DNA of 40,508 nt from Lachnospiraceae bacterium (GTDB lineage Bacteria; Bacillota; Clostridia; Lachnospirales; Lachnospiraceae), in assembly GCA_021201665.1 (NCBI GenBank), contig JAJQEO010000108.1, positions 60,410 through 100,917 of the forward strand. Reading direction: 5' to 3'. Below the pieces are notes generated by a model. The model was not told the DNA's origin. It made no database searches and saw only the letters and a list, made by a program, of their open reading frames with translations. Below are positions 8,125 to 18,989 of the stretch, piece after piece. How positions within the stretch are numbered: position 1 is the stretch's first letter; each line of letters opens with the position of its first letter. The position numbers and the translations under genes are program-made.

Positions 8125-8571
8125 ATTGTGTGCTCCCTTCTGTCTTTTCTGGAATGTCAAATATCCATACATGTTATGTCTGCGGCATCAGCAAAGCCGG
8201 CAACTCCTTTATGGCTCCGGCTACCCGACTTGTCGTCTCGCGGGAGCAAGATCCACCGGCTATCTGACTCACCACTTCGCGGAAAAAAATCCCCAGCTAT
8301 CTGGCTCATCGCTTCGCGGAAATAAAATCCCCAGCTATCTGACTCATCGCTTCGCGGAAATAAAATCCCCAGCTATCTGACTCATCGCTTCGCAGAAATA
8401 AAAATCCCCCGGCTCATTTCCGCGCCTATTATACTACATAAACGTGGGAAACGAAATGGGGGGGATTCTTTTTTTTAATGAAAATCCGTCAACGAAGCCG
8501 TGCTGTCATATGGCGCATAATCGCATTCTGTTGCAACCGTATCCGTCAGCAAGCCTGCACTGATCATCCAA
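8125..8571. other. 447-bp intergenic region, mostly minisatellite
   Basis: The middle is a 38-bp tandem repeat (8242-8393). The rest, up to the gdhA stop, holds a poly-G/poly-T tract near 8457-8476 and no gene I can support. Confidence 0.5.
8242..8393. repeat. 38-bp tandem repeat, about four copies
   Basis: Copies start at about 8242, 8281, 8318 and 8356. The two central ones are nearly identical, the first is diverged, and a broken fifth runs on from 8394. Each contains AGCTATCTGACTCATCGC. The array sits directly upstream of the Crp/Fnr regulator. Confidence 0.88.
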
Positions 8572-11402
<2,831 letters not shown>

Positions 11403-11588
11403 AATAATCCCTCTCTTTGTAATTTGTATTTTGTGATCTTAACAGAAAATTTATAGCCAGTGTGAGGGATGTTCTCGAGATGTTCTTTACTTTTTCCCGG
11501 TCTTTCCTGCCTTCCGGCCACCCACACACCTCTTGTTTCATGTTGACGGTAGTATAAAAATTCGGTTTGACCGATTTGTGTTGAATAT

Positions 11589-11630
11589 GTGGTTGTTGTG
11601 TGGCAAAATTGTGTCTTTTTTGTGAACGTG
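11589..11630. repeat. 42-bp direct repeat, copy A
   Basis: It matches copy B (13493-13534) at 40 of 42 positions in the same orientation. The two copies bracket the AlbA_2-type gene. Confidence 0.9.
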
Positions 11631-11644
11631 CGGAATGATCAATT

Positions 11645-11690
11645 CTTGTTCAAAACCTTGTTCAAAATCTTGTTTAATCTTGTTCAAAAT
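11645..11690. repeat. Short tandem repeat of CTTGTTCAAAAT units
   Basis: Four adjacent units of 12, 12, 10 and 12 nt lie just past the stop of the AlbA_2-type gene. They could be the slipped remains of a longer C-terminus or a protein-binding array. Confidence 0.7.
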
Positions 11691-11710
11691 TCTACTCTGT
11701 GAACAAGGTG

Positions 11711-13420
11711 TCATTTCAGAACCCAACTGCACTTCTGCTGATTCGGCGAATCAGTCACAATGAGCCCGGTCTCACGCATAGATGTAAGAAGATAGTTGAT
11801 TTTACGATTCTTCTGGGCATCAGACAGAATTTCCGGCAATTTATCCCAAAGCAGCTCCCGAATTTTTGCTTTATTCGCCTTTTGGTAAGTCCGTAAATAT
11901 TGTATAATCAAGTCTTTATAATACTGATCATCAAAGGCTTTATTGCGAATATATTTTGTTTCTTCATTTGTTACCTTAGATGCCTCAGCCGACGGATAAA
12001 TCTTCGGATATCTCCCCTCGATCATCTTCTGTTTTCGAAGATAATCCGCTGCTTCCTTTGAAATCTCCCGCCCTTTTTGTACCCGATCCAACAGGAAGAC
12101 CGTCTCCAGCGGCATTTCCGGATGGTCGAACAAAATATACATATAGGCTTCATTCAGGCTCTTTCCATAGACCGTCACGCCAACCTGCATTTCGGTCGAG
12201 AAGTCATAATCCGGCATTGGAAAATACTTATCCCGCTGGATTCGGTACACCTTCTGAATGCCTGACGACTGCGTATCTATCATGTTAAAGTTGACCATGC
12301 TCGCCGCCAGCAACTGATTCCGGTAGAAGGGCGGATTATATCCCGGGCGCAGTACCTTTTCTACCTTCTCCGGCAAAAACTCACCTGGATTCGTAATCGT
12401 AATCTGTTCATCAAATTCGTTCAGATAAATCCGCCCGCCAAGCTGATAGTTGGAATGCGCGATACAATTGTTCAGCAGCTCACGCAGCATCCATAAATCA
12501 TATTGCTTCGTCTCCAGGGGAAACAGTGTCATCTGATTGGGCATATACCGATAGGTCAGGTTTCGGATTTTCATCATTATTTTATCTACAACTGAAATAA
12601 ACGGAATCGTAAAAATCGCGTAATCCCGGTTAGCACCATCTGCTCCATACAAACGCCACATCATCGTCGGCGGAGTAGAAAAAAGATAATCATAATCCGG
12701 GTTCCCCAGCAATACCATCGCGGCGTTCGTGACTTTTCCATCGATCATCAGCTTAATTTTTGTTAAAAACTGTTCGTCCGTCATCCTCGATACTTCCTCG
12801 GCGATGTGCGGACGATTCATTTTTTCCAGATACTTTGCCCGCGCAAGCTTTATCGCCTCCGGATCCAGGTGTTCCAGACGTGCCCCTTCCAAAACCTGCC
12901 TTGACCAATCCATCCGCTCCTGACTTCGTATAATATCAATCTTAATCTGCGAAAGTGAAACAATGCTCTCCCCGGAACGGGCATAATATCGGTTTTTCCA
13001 TGCCGTCGGCATCCCGGTCGCCGCAGCAGGAATTTTAAACATCAGTACACGACATGTTTTTCCCTGATAAACCGGGGCAATTTCTATGATATCCAGATAT
13101 GTCGCACCATCAGTCATGTTTTGGGAAATCTCATACTTAAACTTTTCTAAAAGAGAGGTCTCCCCTCGCTTAAAATTTGTTCCGACCGGGTACTTCTCCT
13201 GACTCTCACTTACACCAAGAACAAACCAGCCATACTGCTGATGCTTTAGATTCGCCTCATTGCTGATGGCAGAAAAATACTGGCCCGCGCGATCCGTATT
13301 ATAATTTCCCTTTGCTTCCTTAAATTCCACAATTTCATATTCCCAGCGCTCAATCAAGTCGCCCAGAACCTCATAATACTGCGCTTCCGGAGCTGTTTTA
13401 TCATACTCGAAATTCATCAT
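11711..13420 (-). CDS. AlbA_2-domain ATP-binding protein (putative regulator), paralogue 1
   Basis: A 569-residue protein. The N-terminal AlbA_2 (Schlafen-like) domain is shown by EIVEFKEAKGNYNTDRAGQYFSAISNEANL and YGWFVLGVSES. A GHKL-type ATPase block follows in the middle (MLRELLNNCIAHSNYQLGGRIYLNEF then ITITNPGEF). The C-terminus looks winged-helix-like (KANKAKIRELLWDKLPEILSDAQKNRKINYLLTSMRETGLI). The family is usually annotated as a transcriptional regulator or ATP-binding protein; relatives occur in defence islands, but the function is not settled. Both flanks carry copies of a 42-bp direct repeat. A second, only distantly similar AlbA_2 gene lies at 23543-24964. The ATG at 13420 is kept because GGGAGGG lies about 13 bases upstream, although a second in-frame ATG immediately follows it. 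Confidence 0.85.
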   Translation of the reverse strand: MMNFEYDKTAPEAQYYEVLGDLIERWEYEIVEFKEAKGNYNTDRAGQYFSAISNEANLKHQQYGWFVLGVSESQEKYPVGTNFKRGETSLLEKFKYEISQNMTDGATYLDIIEIAPVYQGKTCRVLMFKIPAAATGMPTAWKNRYYARSGESIVSLSQIKIDIIRSQERMDWSRQVLEGARLEHLDPEAIKLARAKYLEKMNRPHIAEEVSRMTDEQFLTKIKLMIDGKVTNAAMVLLGNPDYDYLFSTPPTMMWRLYGADGANRDYAIFTIPFISVVDKIMMKIRNLTYRYMPNQMTLFPLETKQYDLWMLRELLNNCIAHSNYQLGGRIYLNEFDEQITITNPGEFLPEKVEKVLRPGYNPPFYRNQLLAASMVNFNMIDTQSSGIQKVYRIQRDKYFPMPDYDFSTEMQVGVTVYGKSLNEAYMYILFDHPEMPLETVFLLDRVQKGREISKEAADYLRKQKMIEGRYPKIYPSAEASKVTNEETKYIRNKAFDDQYYKDLIIQYLRTYQKANKAKIRELLWDKLPEILSDAQKNRKINYLLTSMRETGLIVTDSPNQQKCSWVLK

Positions 13421-13492
13421 GGCACTGTACTCCCTCCCATGTTAAAAAAATTATATTTTCACTCCTGCCATTCTTAATCTGTGTTTATATCC

Positions 13493-13534
13493 GTGGTTGT
13501 TGTGTGGCAAAATTGCGCCTTTTTTGTGAACGTG
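13493..13534. repeat. 42-bp direct repeat, copy B
   Basis: It matches copy A at 40 of 42 positions. It starts directly after the reconstructed end of the RelB-like gene and lies upstream of the AlbA_2-type gene. Confidence 0.9.
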
Positions 13535-13549
13535 TGGATGTGCCAGGGT

Positions 13550-13811
13550 TTAAAACTTCTGTCCAATTTCATCATTATATAAATCAATGTCATCTGGTAC
13601 CTTAAATTTTTCCTTTTGCAATCCCAAGCCTCTGACCATTTTTCTTTACCGAAGCCGACATTGCATAAGGGATGCCATTCTCCTCAACACTTTTTAGCGT
13701 AAACAATCTCAGGACTTCTGTCAGAGAAGTCCCCATGCTGCTATATAATGCTTCCGCTTTCCTGAATACATCCGTATCCATTCTAACCTGTAATATTGAT
13801 TCCTTCACCAT
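13550..13811 (-). pseudogene. RelB/DinJ-family antitoxin with C-terminal frameshift
   Basis: The open frame 13602-13811 gives 69 residues: VRMDTDVFRKAEALYSSMG and TSLTEVLRLF form the ribbon-helix-helix, then NGIPYAMSA. It stops right after GIAKGKI. Removing one A from the A-run at that point reads on as GKFKVPDDIDLYNDEIGQKF and stops at 13550. This is the familiar RelB/DinJ C-terminus (VPDDID..NDEI), which binds the toxin. The full repaired product would be about 87 residues. No toxin gene follows; the next elements are repeat B and the AlbA_2 gene. DNA binding may survive the truncation but toxin neutralisation probably would not. A sequencing slip in the homopolymer is possible. Confidence 0.8.
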
Positions 13812-13850
13812 GCTTGAGTTCTACTTCCTGTCCTTCGATAGGTTTTGTAC

Positions 13851-13880
13851 ATTATACCCCAACCATTCGCAGGAAATCAA
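13851..13880 (-). promoter_or_regulatory. Promoter of the RelB-like gene
   Basis: Reading leftward, TTGATT (13880-13875) and TATAAT (13856-13851) are 18 bp apart, about 40 bp before the ATG. Confidence 0.65.
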
Positions 13881-13911
13881 CCGTTTGCGTAAATTTCACA
13901 TTCCAGGACTA

Positions 13912-13957
13912 CTCACACAAAAAAACGCCCCGGTTTGTCTGGGACGTTTTTCTGTGT
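13912..13957. terminator. Bidirectional intrinsic terminator
   Basis: The hairpin ACGCCCCGG/CTGGGACGT is flanked by A- and T-runs, with an outer CACACA/TGTGTG pair. It lies downstream of the leftward dehydrogenase operon. Confidence 0.85.
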
Positions 13958-14047
13958 GGGTAATTATCGTAAGCGCCTTAAGCGTTTTACTATCTTTTTC
14001 CCTTTTTTATAAAAGGTTGGCAAGGCAGGAACTGCCTTCTGCAGCTG

Positions 14048-15118
14048 TTACGGCTCAAGCATAACCTTGATCGCATCGGGTGCTTTCTCGGCGGTCTCGT
14101 ACGCTTTTTTCCAGTCTTCCAGCTTAAAGCAGTGGGAAATCAGCCCTTCTGTTTTGATCAGGCCCTTTTCGATTCCGCGGATCACAGCCGGATAGACCTT
14201 CGCGGAGAGATGGGAGCCGATGATCGTCAGCTCCTTGCCATCACCGATGGTGTTCCAGTCAGCGGTCACGAGATCGGAAAGGACTCCCATCTGTACATAG
14301 CGTCCATGATTCTTCAAGGCATTCATTCCCTGACCGACACTCTTCGGGCTTCCGGAAGCCTCAACATAGACATCGCAGCCATAGCCGCCGGTCAGCTTTC
14401 TGATTTCTTCGGCAACATCGGTTTTCGCCGGATTCAGGACGATATCCGCGCCGTATTCTTTTGCCATGGCGGCGCGTTCCTCGCGGACTTCAAGCCCGAT
14501 GACCATTTTCGGAAGAGCCAGGTTTGCGATGTTGCACATGGAAAGCCCGATGGCACCCAGACCGGAAATCACAACCACATCGTCGTGCGCGATGGAGGCA
14601 CGCTCCAGCGCATGCATGCCGCAGGCGATCGGCTCCACAAGCGCGCACTGCTCTTTTGTGAATGTTTTCGGCAGTTTGTGAGTGAGTGCGGTCTTCGGAA
14701 GCTTGACATATTCGGCAAAGCCGCCGTTTCCGTATTTTTTGAAACCAAATACAGCGGAGCGCTGGCACATCCAGTAAACCCCGTTCCTGCAGAATTCACA
14801 TTCTCCGCAGGGGATGATCTGCTCCGCGCAGAGAAGGTCGCCGATCTCGTAGTCTGAATCCTTGTTTTTCATGTCTACGATTTCACCGTAAAATTCGTGA
14901 CCAGGAATGCAGGGCGGCTCCATATAGCGGTCTGCCTCAGATGTTCCCCAGACACGGATGCCGCCGTGGTAAGCCTTCAGGTCGCCCGCGCAGATACCAC
15001 AGCCTTTTACTTTCAGAAGGATTTCCCCATCCTCCAGCTCGGGCATAGGGTATTCCTCATAGCGGTTGTCAAAGGGCGCATAGGTTACGACTGCTTTCAT
15101 TTTTTTCTGTTCCATCAT
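14048..15118 (-). CDS. Zinc-dependent medium-chain alcohol/polyol dehydrogenase
   Basis: A 356-residue NAD(P)-dependent oxidoreductase of the medium-chain family. The catalytic-zinc side shows GCGICAGD and PPCIPGHEFYGEIV. The structural zinc is bound by the four Cys of PCGECEFCRNGVYWMC. The Rossmann motif is SGLGAIGLSMC. The overall look is closest to sorbitol, threonine or erythritol/threitol-type dehydrogenases, but the substrate is uncertain. I chose 15118 because GAGAGGAG lies directly upstream of the ATG-ATG pair. It follows the two sugar permeases after about 270 bp, so it probably oxidises a sugar or polyol imported by them. Confidence 0.88.
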   Translation of the reverse strand: MMEQKKMKAVVTYAPFDNRYEEYPMPELEDGEILLKVKGCGICAGDLKAYHGGIRVWGTSEADRYMEPPCIPGHEFYGEIVDMKNKDSDYEIGDLLCAEQIIPCGECEFCRNGVYWMCQRSAVFGFKKYGNGGFAEYVKLPKTALTHKLPKTFTKEQCALVEPIACGMHALERASIAHDDVVVISGLGAIGLSMCNIANLALPKMVIGLEVREERAAMAKEYGADIVLNPAKTDVAEEIRKLTGGYGCDVYVEASGSPKSVGQGMNALKNHGRYVQMGVLSDLVTADWNTIGDGKELTIIGSHLSAKVYPAVIRGIEKGLIKTEGLISHCFKLEDWKKAYETAEKAPDAIKVMLEP

Positions 15119-15388
15119 TGTTCTCCTCTCGTATATGCCGGCAGACTGTATCATAATCCCATGTGCATACTGTACAGATTCTTACGGCTCAGTCTGCTTT
15201 CCAGTTCTCACAAATTCTCACATAAAACATGCAATATACTTTCATACGTACCTCGCAGCTTGTGCCAGATACTGTCATAAATAGACAGTTACAAAGCATA
15301 CACTTATTTATCTCGGGGCGTTCGGAAATACAGGGGATGTATTGCCGTATCAGATTGTCGATAGCTCCTGTTGCAGATTGCTCTGTAT

Positions 15389-16237
15389 TTACCCCTTCAG
15401 ACCGCTGGTTGCGATTCCTTCCACCAGATATTTCTGCAGGAAGATAAAAATCAGGACAGCCGGCAAAATGGACAACGTCGCCATCGCGAACATTGCTCCG
15501 TAGTCTGAGGAAGATCCCGGGTCGCAGAACAGCTTCAGTGCCAGGGAAACCGGATATTTGACGGATTCGCTGACGTAGAGCAGCGCGGAAAGGAAGTCGT
15601 CCCATCTCCACATGAAAGAGAAGATTCCGCCGGTGATCAGCGCGGGGGTAAGCAGTGGCAGGATGACCTTCAGGAAAATCTGGAAGTAAGAGCAGCCGTC
15701 GATTTTTGCTGCCTCATCCAGCTCTGTAGGAATTCCCTGAATAAAGTTTGACATCAGGTATACGAAAAATCCCTGGATAGCAAAGAAATAGGGGACAATC
15801 AGCGGAAGGTAGCTTCCGACCCAGCCGAGCTTCTGGTACCAGAGATACTGCGGAATCATCAGCACCTGTGCCGGCAGCATCATCGACACCAGCATGGCCG
15901 CGAAGAGAATGTTTTTTCCCCGGAATTTAAACCGGGCAAAGCCATAGGCTACCAGAGCGGATGAGAAAACCGTTCCGATTGTCGCCACGATGGAGATAAA
16001 AAGGGAATTCTTAAAGAAGGTAGCAAAGGTTATGTTTGCGAACCCCTTCCATCCATTGATGTAGTTTTCCAGGGTGAATTTTTCTGGGATCAGGGAACTG
16101 GCCGTGGAAAAAATCGTGTTAGTCTCCTTAAAGGAACTCATAATCATCCAGACCAGCGGATAGATCATGACCAGACCAAGCCCGCAGACCAGAATATGAT
16201 AAATGACCGTGCCTATTTTTCGTTTCGCTTTCATCAT
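15389..16237 (-). CDS. Carbohydrate ABC transporter permease, MalG/LacG-type
   Basis: A 282-residue inner-membrane permease with about six membrane segments. The cytoplasmic EAA loop reads ELDEAAKIDGCSYFQIFLKVILPLL, which contacts the ATPase. The first segment (VIYHILVCGLGLVMIYPLVWMIMSSFK) is typical of the MalG branch. Its start overlaps the end of the MalF-type gene by four bases. GGAGGGG precedes the ATG. No ATPase gene is nearby, as is usual for these Gram-positive systems that share a common MsmK-type ATPase. Confidence 0.95.
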   Translation of the reverse strand: MMKAKRKIGTVIYHILVCGLGLVMIYPLVWMIMSSFKETNTIFSTASSLIPEKFTLENYINGWKGFANITFATFFKNSLFISIVATIGTVFSSALVAYGFARFKFRGKNILFAAMLVSMMLPAQVLMIPQYLWYQKLGWVGSYLPLIVPYFFAIQGFFVYLMSNFIQGIPTELDEAAKIDGCSYFQIFLKVILPLLTPALITGGIFSFMWRWDDFLSALLYVSESVKYPVSLALKLFCDPGSSSDYGAMFAMATLSILPAVLIFIFLQKYLVEGIATSGLKG

Positions 16238-17130
16238 ACCCCTCCATCATATACCCAGAATTTCCTGGTGGCAAACAGTGCAAGTGTGATCAGTCCGATA
16301 AGCAGAAGCATCACCCAGGCAAGAGCGGCACCATATCCGGTATTATAGTATTCAAAGGACTGCTGGTACATATATACCGTGTAAAACAACGTGGAGTTCA
16401 GCGGTTTCCCCTGTGTGATGATGTAGGACTGATTGAAAGCCAGGAATCCGTTGATCATCTGCATGACCAGGTTAAAGAAGATGGTCGGCGTCAGCAGCGG
16501 AAGTGTGATGCTGAAAAAGCGGCGGATACTGGATGCGCCGTCCACCTCCGATGCCTCATAAAGCGTGGAAGGAATCTGCTTGAGCGCGGACAGGAAGATC
16601 AGCATCGAGGATCCAAACTGCCAGACGGCAAGGATGATCAGTACCCAGATTGCCGTATTTTTATCACCAAGCCAGGAAAAATCAGATGGCAGGCCGATGG
16701 CGCCCAGGAGCTTATTTATTACGCCATCGATAGCAAACATGCGCTTCCACAGAATGGATACAGCAACGGAGCCACCGATAATAGACGGCAGATAATACAA
16801 TGCGCGGTAAATTCCGGTGGCCTTTGTCGGTCTCAGAAGAATCATTGCCACCAGGAGGGCAAAGATCAGTCTGAGGGGTACGGATACCAGCGCGTAAAAG
16901 AAAGTAACCTTTAATGCCTTGAAGAAGGTCTCATCCTGAAACATCTTTATGTAATTTTTCAGACCCACAAAGGATGGATCTGAAAGGATATTATAGTCGC
17001 AGAAGGAATAGTAAAGAGAGATTCCCATAGGCACAATCATGAAAAGTAAGAATCCGACGGTAAACGGCATAGTAAAACAAACACCGGCCGTTTTCTCATT
17101 GTTGAGAGGGTTTTTCCATTTCTTTCTCAT
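16234..17130 (-). CDS. Carbohydrate ABC transporter permease, MalF/UgpA-type
   Basis: A 298-residue inner-membrane permease with about six membrane segments. The EAA loop reads LYEASEVDGASSIRRFFSITLPLLTP. It starts just after an N-terminal basic patch and the first segment VCFTMPFTVGFLLFMIVPMGISLYYSF. It forms the transporter channel with the downstream MalG-type protein, with a four-base overlap. The binding protein lies 224 bp upstream, with a palindromic element in between. Confidence 0.95.
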   Translation of the reverse strand: MRKKWKNPLNNEKTAGVCFTMPFTVGFLLFMIVPMGISLYYSFCDYNILSDPSFVGLKNYIKMFQDETFFKALKVTFFYALVSVPLRLIFALLVAMILLRPTKATGIYRALYYLPSIIGGSVAVSILWKRMFAIDGVINKLLGAIGLPSDFSWLGDKNTAIWVLIILAVWQFGSSMLIFLSALKQIPSTLYEASEVDGASSIRRFFSITLPLLTPTIFFNLVMQMINGFLAFNQSYIITQGKPLNSTLFYTVYMYQQSFEYYNTGYGAALAWVMLLLIGLITLALFATRKFWVYDGGV

Positions 17131-17200
17131 AATGTGTTCTCCATGTTTCTTGATGAATCGTCATGAACCGTTCGAAAATTTCTGCCGGCAGATCGAGCAG

Positions 17201-17315
17201 GATGCGGCTTGCCGGGTAATATCCCCCTCGCCGGGGTGGCATCCCACGCTTCGCATGGAATATACCTTGCCCGCCTCTGCGCATCACAAGAGCTGTGGGT
17301 GTTTTTTCGCACCCA
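17201..17315. repeat. Structured palindromic element, copy 1
   Basis: The core GGCATCCCACGCTTCGCATGG (17238-17258) and preceding GCCGGGTAAT match the element at 34331-34449. An outer GATGCG (17201-17206)/CGCATC (17280-17285) pair encloses a CCCC/GGGG hairpin and the core hairpin. A further hairpin GTGGGTG/GCACCCAC with a T-rich loop follows at 17295-17314. It lies between the binding protein and permease genes, where it could attenuate permease expression. Confidence 0.75.
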
Positions 17316-17354
17316 CGCTCCCTGAAATCCACCTGTCTAAAATCGATCTATTTG

Positions 17355-18644
17355 TTACTCTGCAAGCATTTCATTTCCAGATGTATACAGCTCGGCACCA
17401 GCCTCTTCCGCCGTGCATTCGCCGTAGCAGACCTTCTCTACCAGTTCGTTCACCAGATTCAGCACCTCGGAAGAGCCTTCCGGCGACGGCGGGTTGATTG
17501 CAGAGCTGCACGGTGATACTACTTCATTGATGTACTCAATGATGCCCTGGTTTACTTCATCCAGCTGATCCGCGATCGCGTCTGACACAACAGCCGAAGC
17601 CGGGATGCCGCGCTCTGCAAGAAGCACTTCGTTCGCCTCTACACTATTGGTCCAGTAGTTAATAAACGCTGCCGCTTCATCAGGATTCTCGCTGTCCACC
17701 GTTACCGAGAAAAACATCGCCGGTTTCAAATAATTCGCCGCTTCCGCGTCGTCCGCCGGCCAGGTGGTGATGGCGATTTCAACGTCTTCTCCTGCCGCGC
17801 TGATCAGCGAAGCCAGAGAGTTTGAATAAGTGAACGCGCACCAGCTCATTGTGCTCGGGCTGGATCCGTATACGAGAGGCATCTGCTCCGGTGTGCCGAT
17901 CGTGCGCTCTGCGTAGATCGCCGGTTCACACATCCAGCCTTCCGCAATGCCCTGCTCATAGATTTCAAAGAAGCTTACCAGCATTTCTTCCGTCGCGCCA
18001 AGTCCCTCATCCTCGTAAAGCACCGCACCCTCGGAACGGATAAAGTATTCAAGGAAGCTGTCGCCATTTCCATAATAAATATCGGTCTTGTAACCGGTCG
18101 TTTCGTAGATTTCCTGACAGAGGCTGATAAACTCATCCATCGTCATATAATCATTCACTTCGATTCCATATTCATCCAGAAGTGTTTTATTGTAGGCCAG
18201 CGCCGGAGCATTCTCCCCAAGCGGGATCGCGTAAAGACCGCCGTCTACTGTCCCGGAATCCAGCAGGCCTTCATCAATTCCGGATACATCCAGGGTCCCG
18301 TCCTCCACGTACGGAGTCAGGTCCACCAGAAGCCCGTTGCTTACGTACTGCTCCAGATACGCATAATCCATCTGAACAACATCCGGAAGCGAATGTCCTG
18401 CGGAAGAAGTGGCAAGCTTGTTCCAGTAATCTGCCCATTCGGAAAATTGTCCGTCCAGAGAAATTCCCGTTTCTTCCGAATACATATCCAGAACAGTCTG
18501 TGTTCTCTCGTTTCTGGTCTGATTGCCCCACCAGGAAACCGTGAGGGAAACATCGGACGATGCAAAAACGTTTACGCTCAGACCTGCTGTCATAGAAGCC
18601 ACTGTTGCACAGGCAAGTACTGCTGATAATACGTTACGTTTCAT
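17355..18644 (-). CDS. Extracellular sugar-binding protein, ABC family 1
   Basis: A 429-residue solute-binding protein. A signal sequence (MKRNVLSAVLACATVASMTAG) ends near VFASSD, followed by the family opening LTVSWWGNQTRNERTQTVLDMYSEETGI. Trp- and Tyr-rich stretches fit a carbohydrate pocket. AGGAGG precedes the ATG at 18644; the longer frame to 18674 is unsupported. No classical lipobox is seen downstream of the hydrophobic core. The only Cys (about residue 12) sits early in a poor VLAC context. Most Gram-positive homologues are lipoproteins, so anchoring here is unclear. It is divergent from the sensor kinase and first in the transporter operon. Confidence 0.92.
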   Translation of the reverse strand: MKRNVLSAVLACATVASMTAGLSVNVFASSDVSLTVSWWGNQTRNERTQTVLDMYSEETGISLDGQFSEWADYWNKLATSSAGHSLPDVVQMDYAYLEQYVSNGLLVDLTPYVEDGTLDVSGIDEGLLDSGTVDGGLYAIPLGENAPALAYNKTLLDEYGIEVNDYMTMDEFISLCQEIYETTGYKTDIYYGNGDSFLEYFIRSEGAVLYEDEGLGATEEMLVSFFEIYEQGIAEGWMCEPAIYAERTIGTPEQMPLVYGSSPSTMSWCAFTYSNSLASLISAAGEDVEIAITTWPADDAEAANYLKPAMFFSVTVDSENPDEAAAFINYWTNSVEANEVLLAERGIPASAVVSDAIADQLDEVNQGIIEYINEVVSPCSSAINPPSPEGSSEVLNLVNELVEKVCYGECTAEEAGAELYTSGNEMLAE

Positions 18645-18808
18645 AAATTCATTTCCTCCTTTTTTTGTCTGCATTTGTTTACTTTTTTACTTTAGTTGCC
18701 TTTGTTGCTTTTTGCTGCTTTCTGCTTTGCTTCATTTGTTTTCACTATCTGTCACTGACAGCTGTCCGGTTCAAATTACCGTTCCCGCCGAGCAGTTCTG
18801 ATGGTTGT

Positions 18809-18837
18809 ATTATAAACGCTTTGATTCCATTTTTAAA
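18809..18837 (-). promoter_or_regulatory. Leftward promoter of the sugar transporter operon
   Basis: Reading leftward, TTTAAA (18837-18832) and TATAAT (18814-18809) are 17 bp apart. The -10 lies inside a 12-mer (18809-18820) that recurs inverted at 18907-18918. The weak -35 fits an activator-dependent promoter. Confidence 0.65.
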
Positions 18838-18889
18838 TTGACGAAACCGACCTCGTATTTTAAAAAACCGTGTTCCTGCCCGATCGCGC

Positions 18890-18918
18890 TTGTAAAGACC
18901 CAATTTAGCGTTTATAAT
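18890..18918 (+). promoter_or_regulatory. Rightward promoter of the sensor kinase operon
   Basis: TTGTAA (18890-18895) and TATAAT (18913-18918) are 17 bp apart. The last 12 bases repeat the leftward promoter's AGCGTTTATAAT in opposite orientation. Confidence 0.68.
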
Positions 18919-18989
18919 CGGAAACAGCACTGACAAATACATGTAAATACGGCTGCAAGCCGCCAGCACATCAAATAACAGGTGTAATA

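Larger units (their letters stand above)
11403..11710. other. Intergenic region with direct repeat A and 12-nt repeats
   Basis: It holds the upstream region of the protease gene, one 42-bp repeat copy (11589-11630) and a run of CTTGTTCAAAAT-type units (11645-11690). No gene is supported. Confidence 0.5.
18645..18989. other. Divergent promoter region of the carbohydrate locus
   Basis: 345 bp between the binding protein and the sensor kinase. It contains two promoters pointing away from each other that share the 12-mer AGCGTTTATAAT, plus a T-rich leader next to the binding-protein gene. No small gene is supported. Confidence 0.6.

Noticed and set aside
8242..8393. CRISPR array
   Set aside because: The repeated units are contiguous with no unique spacers, and no cas genes are present.
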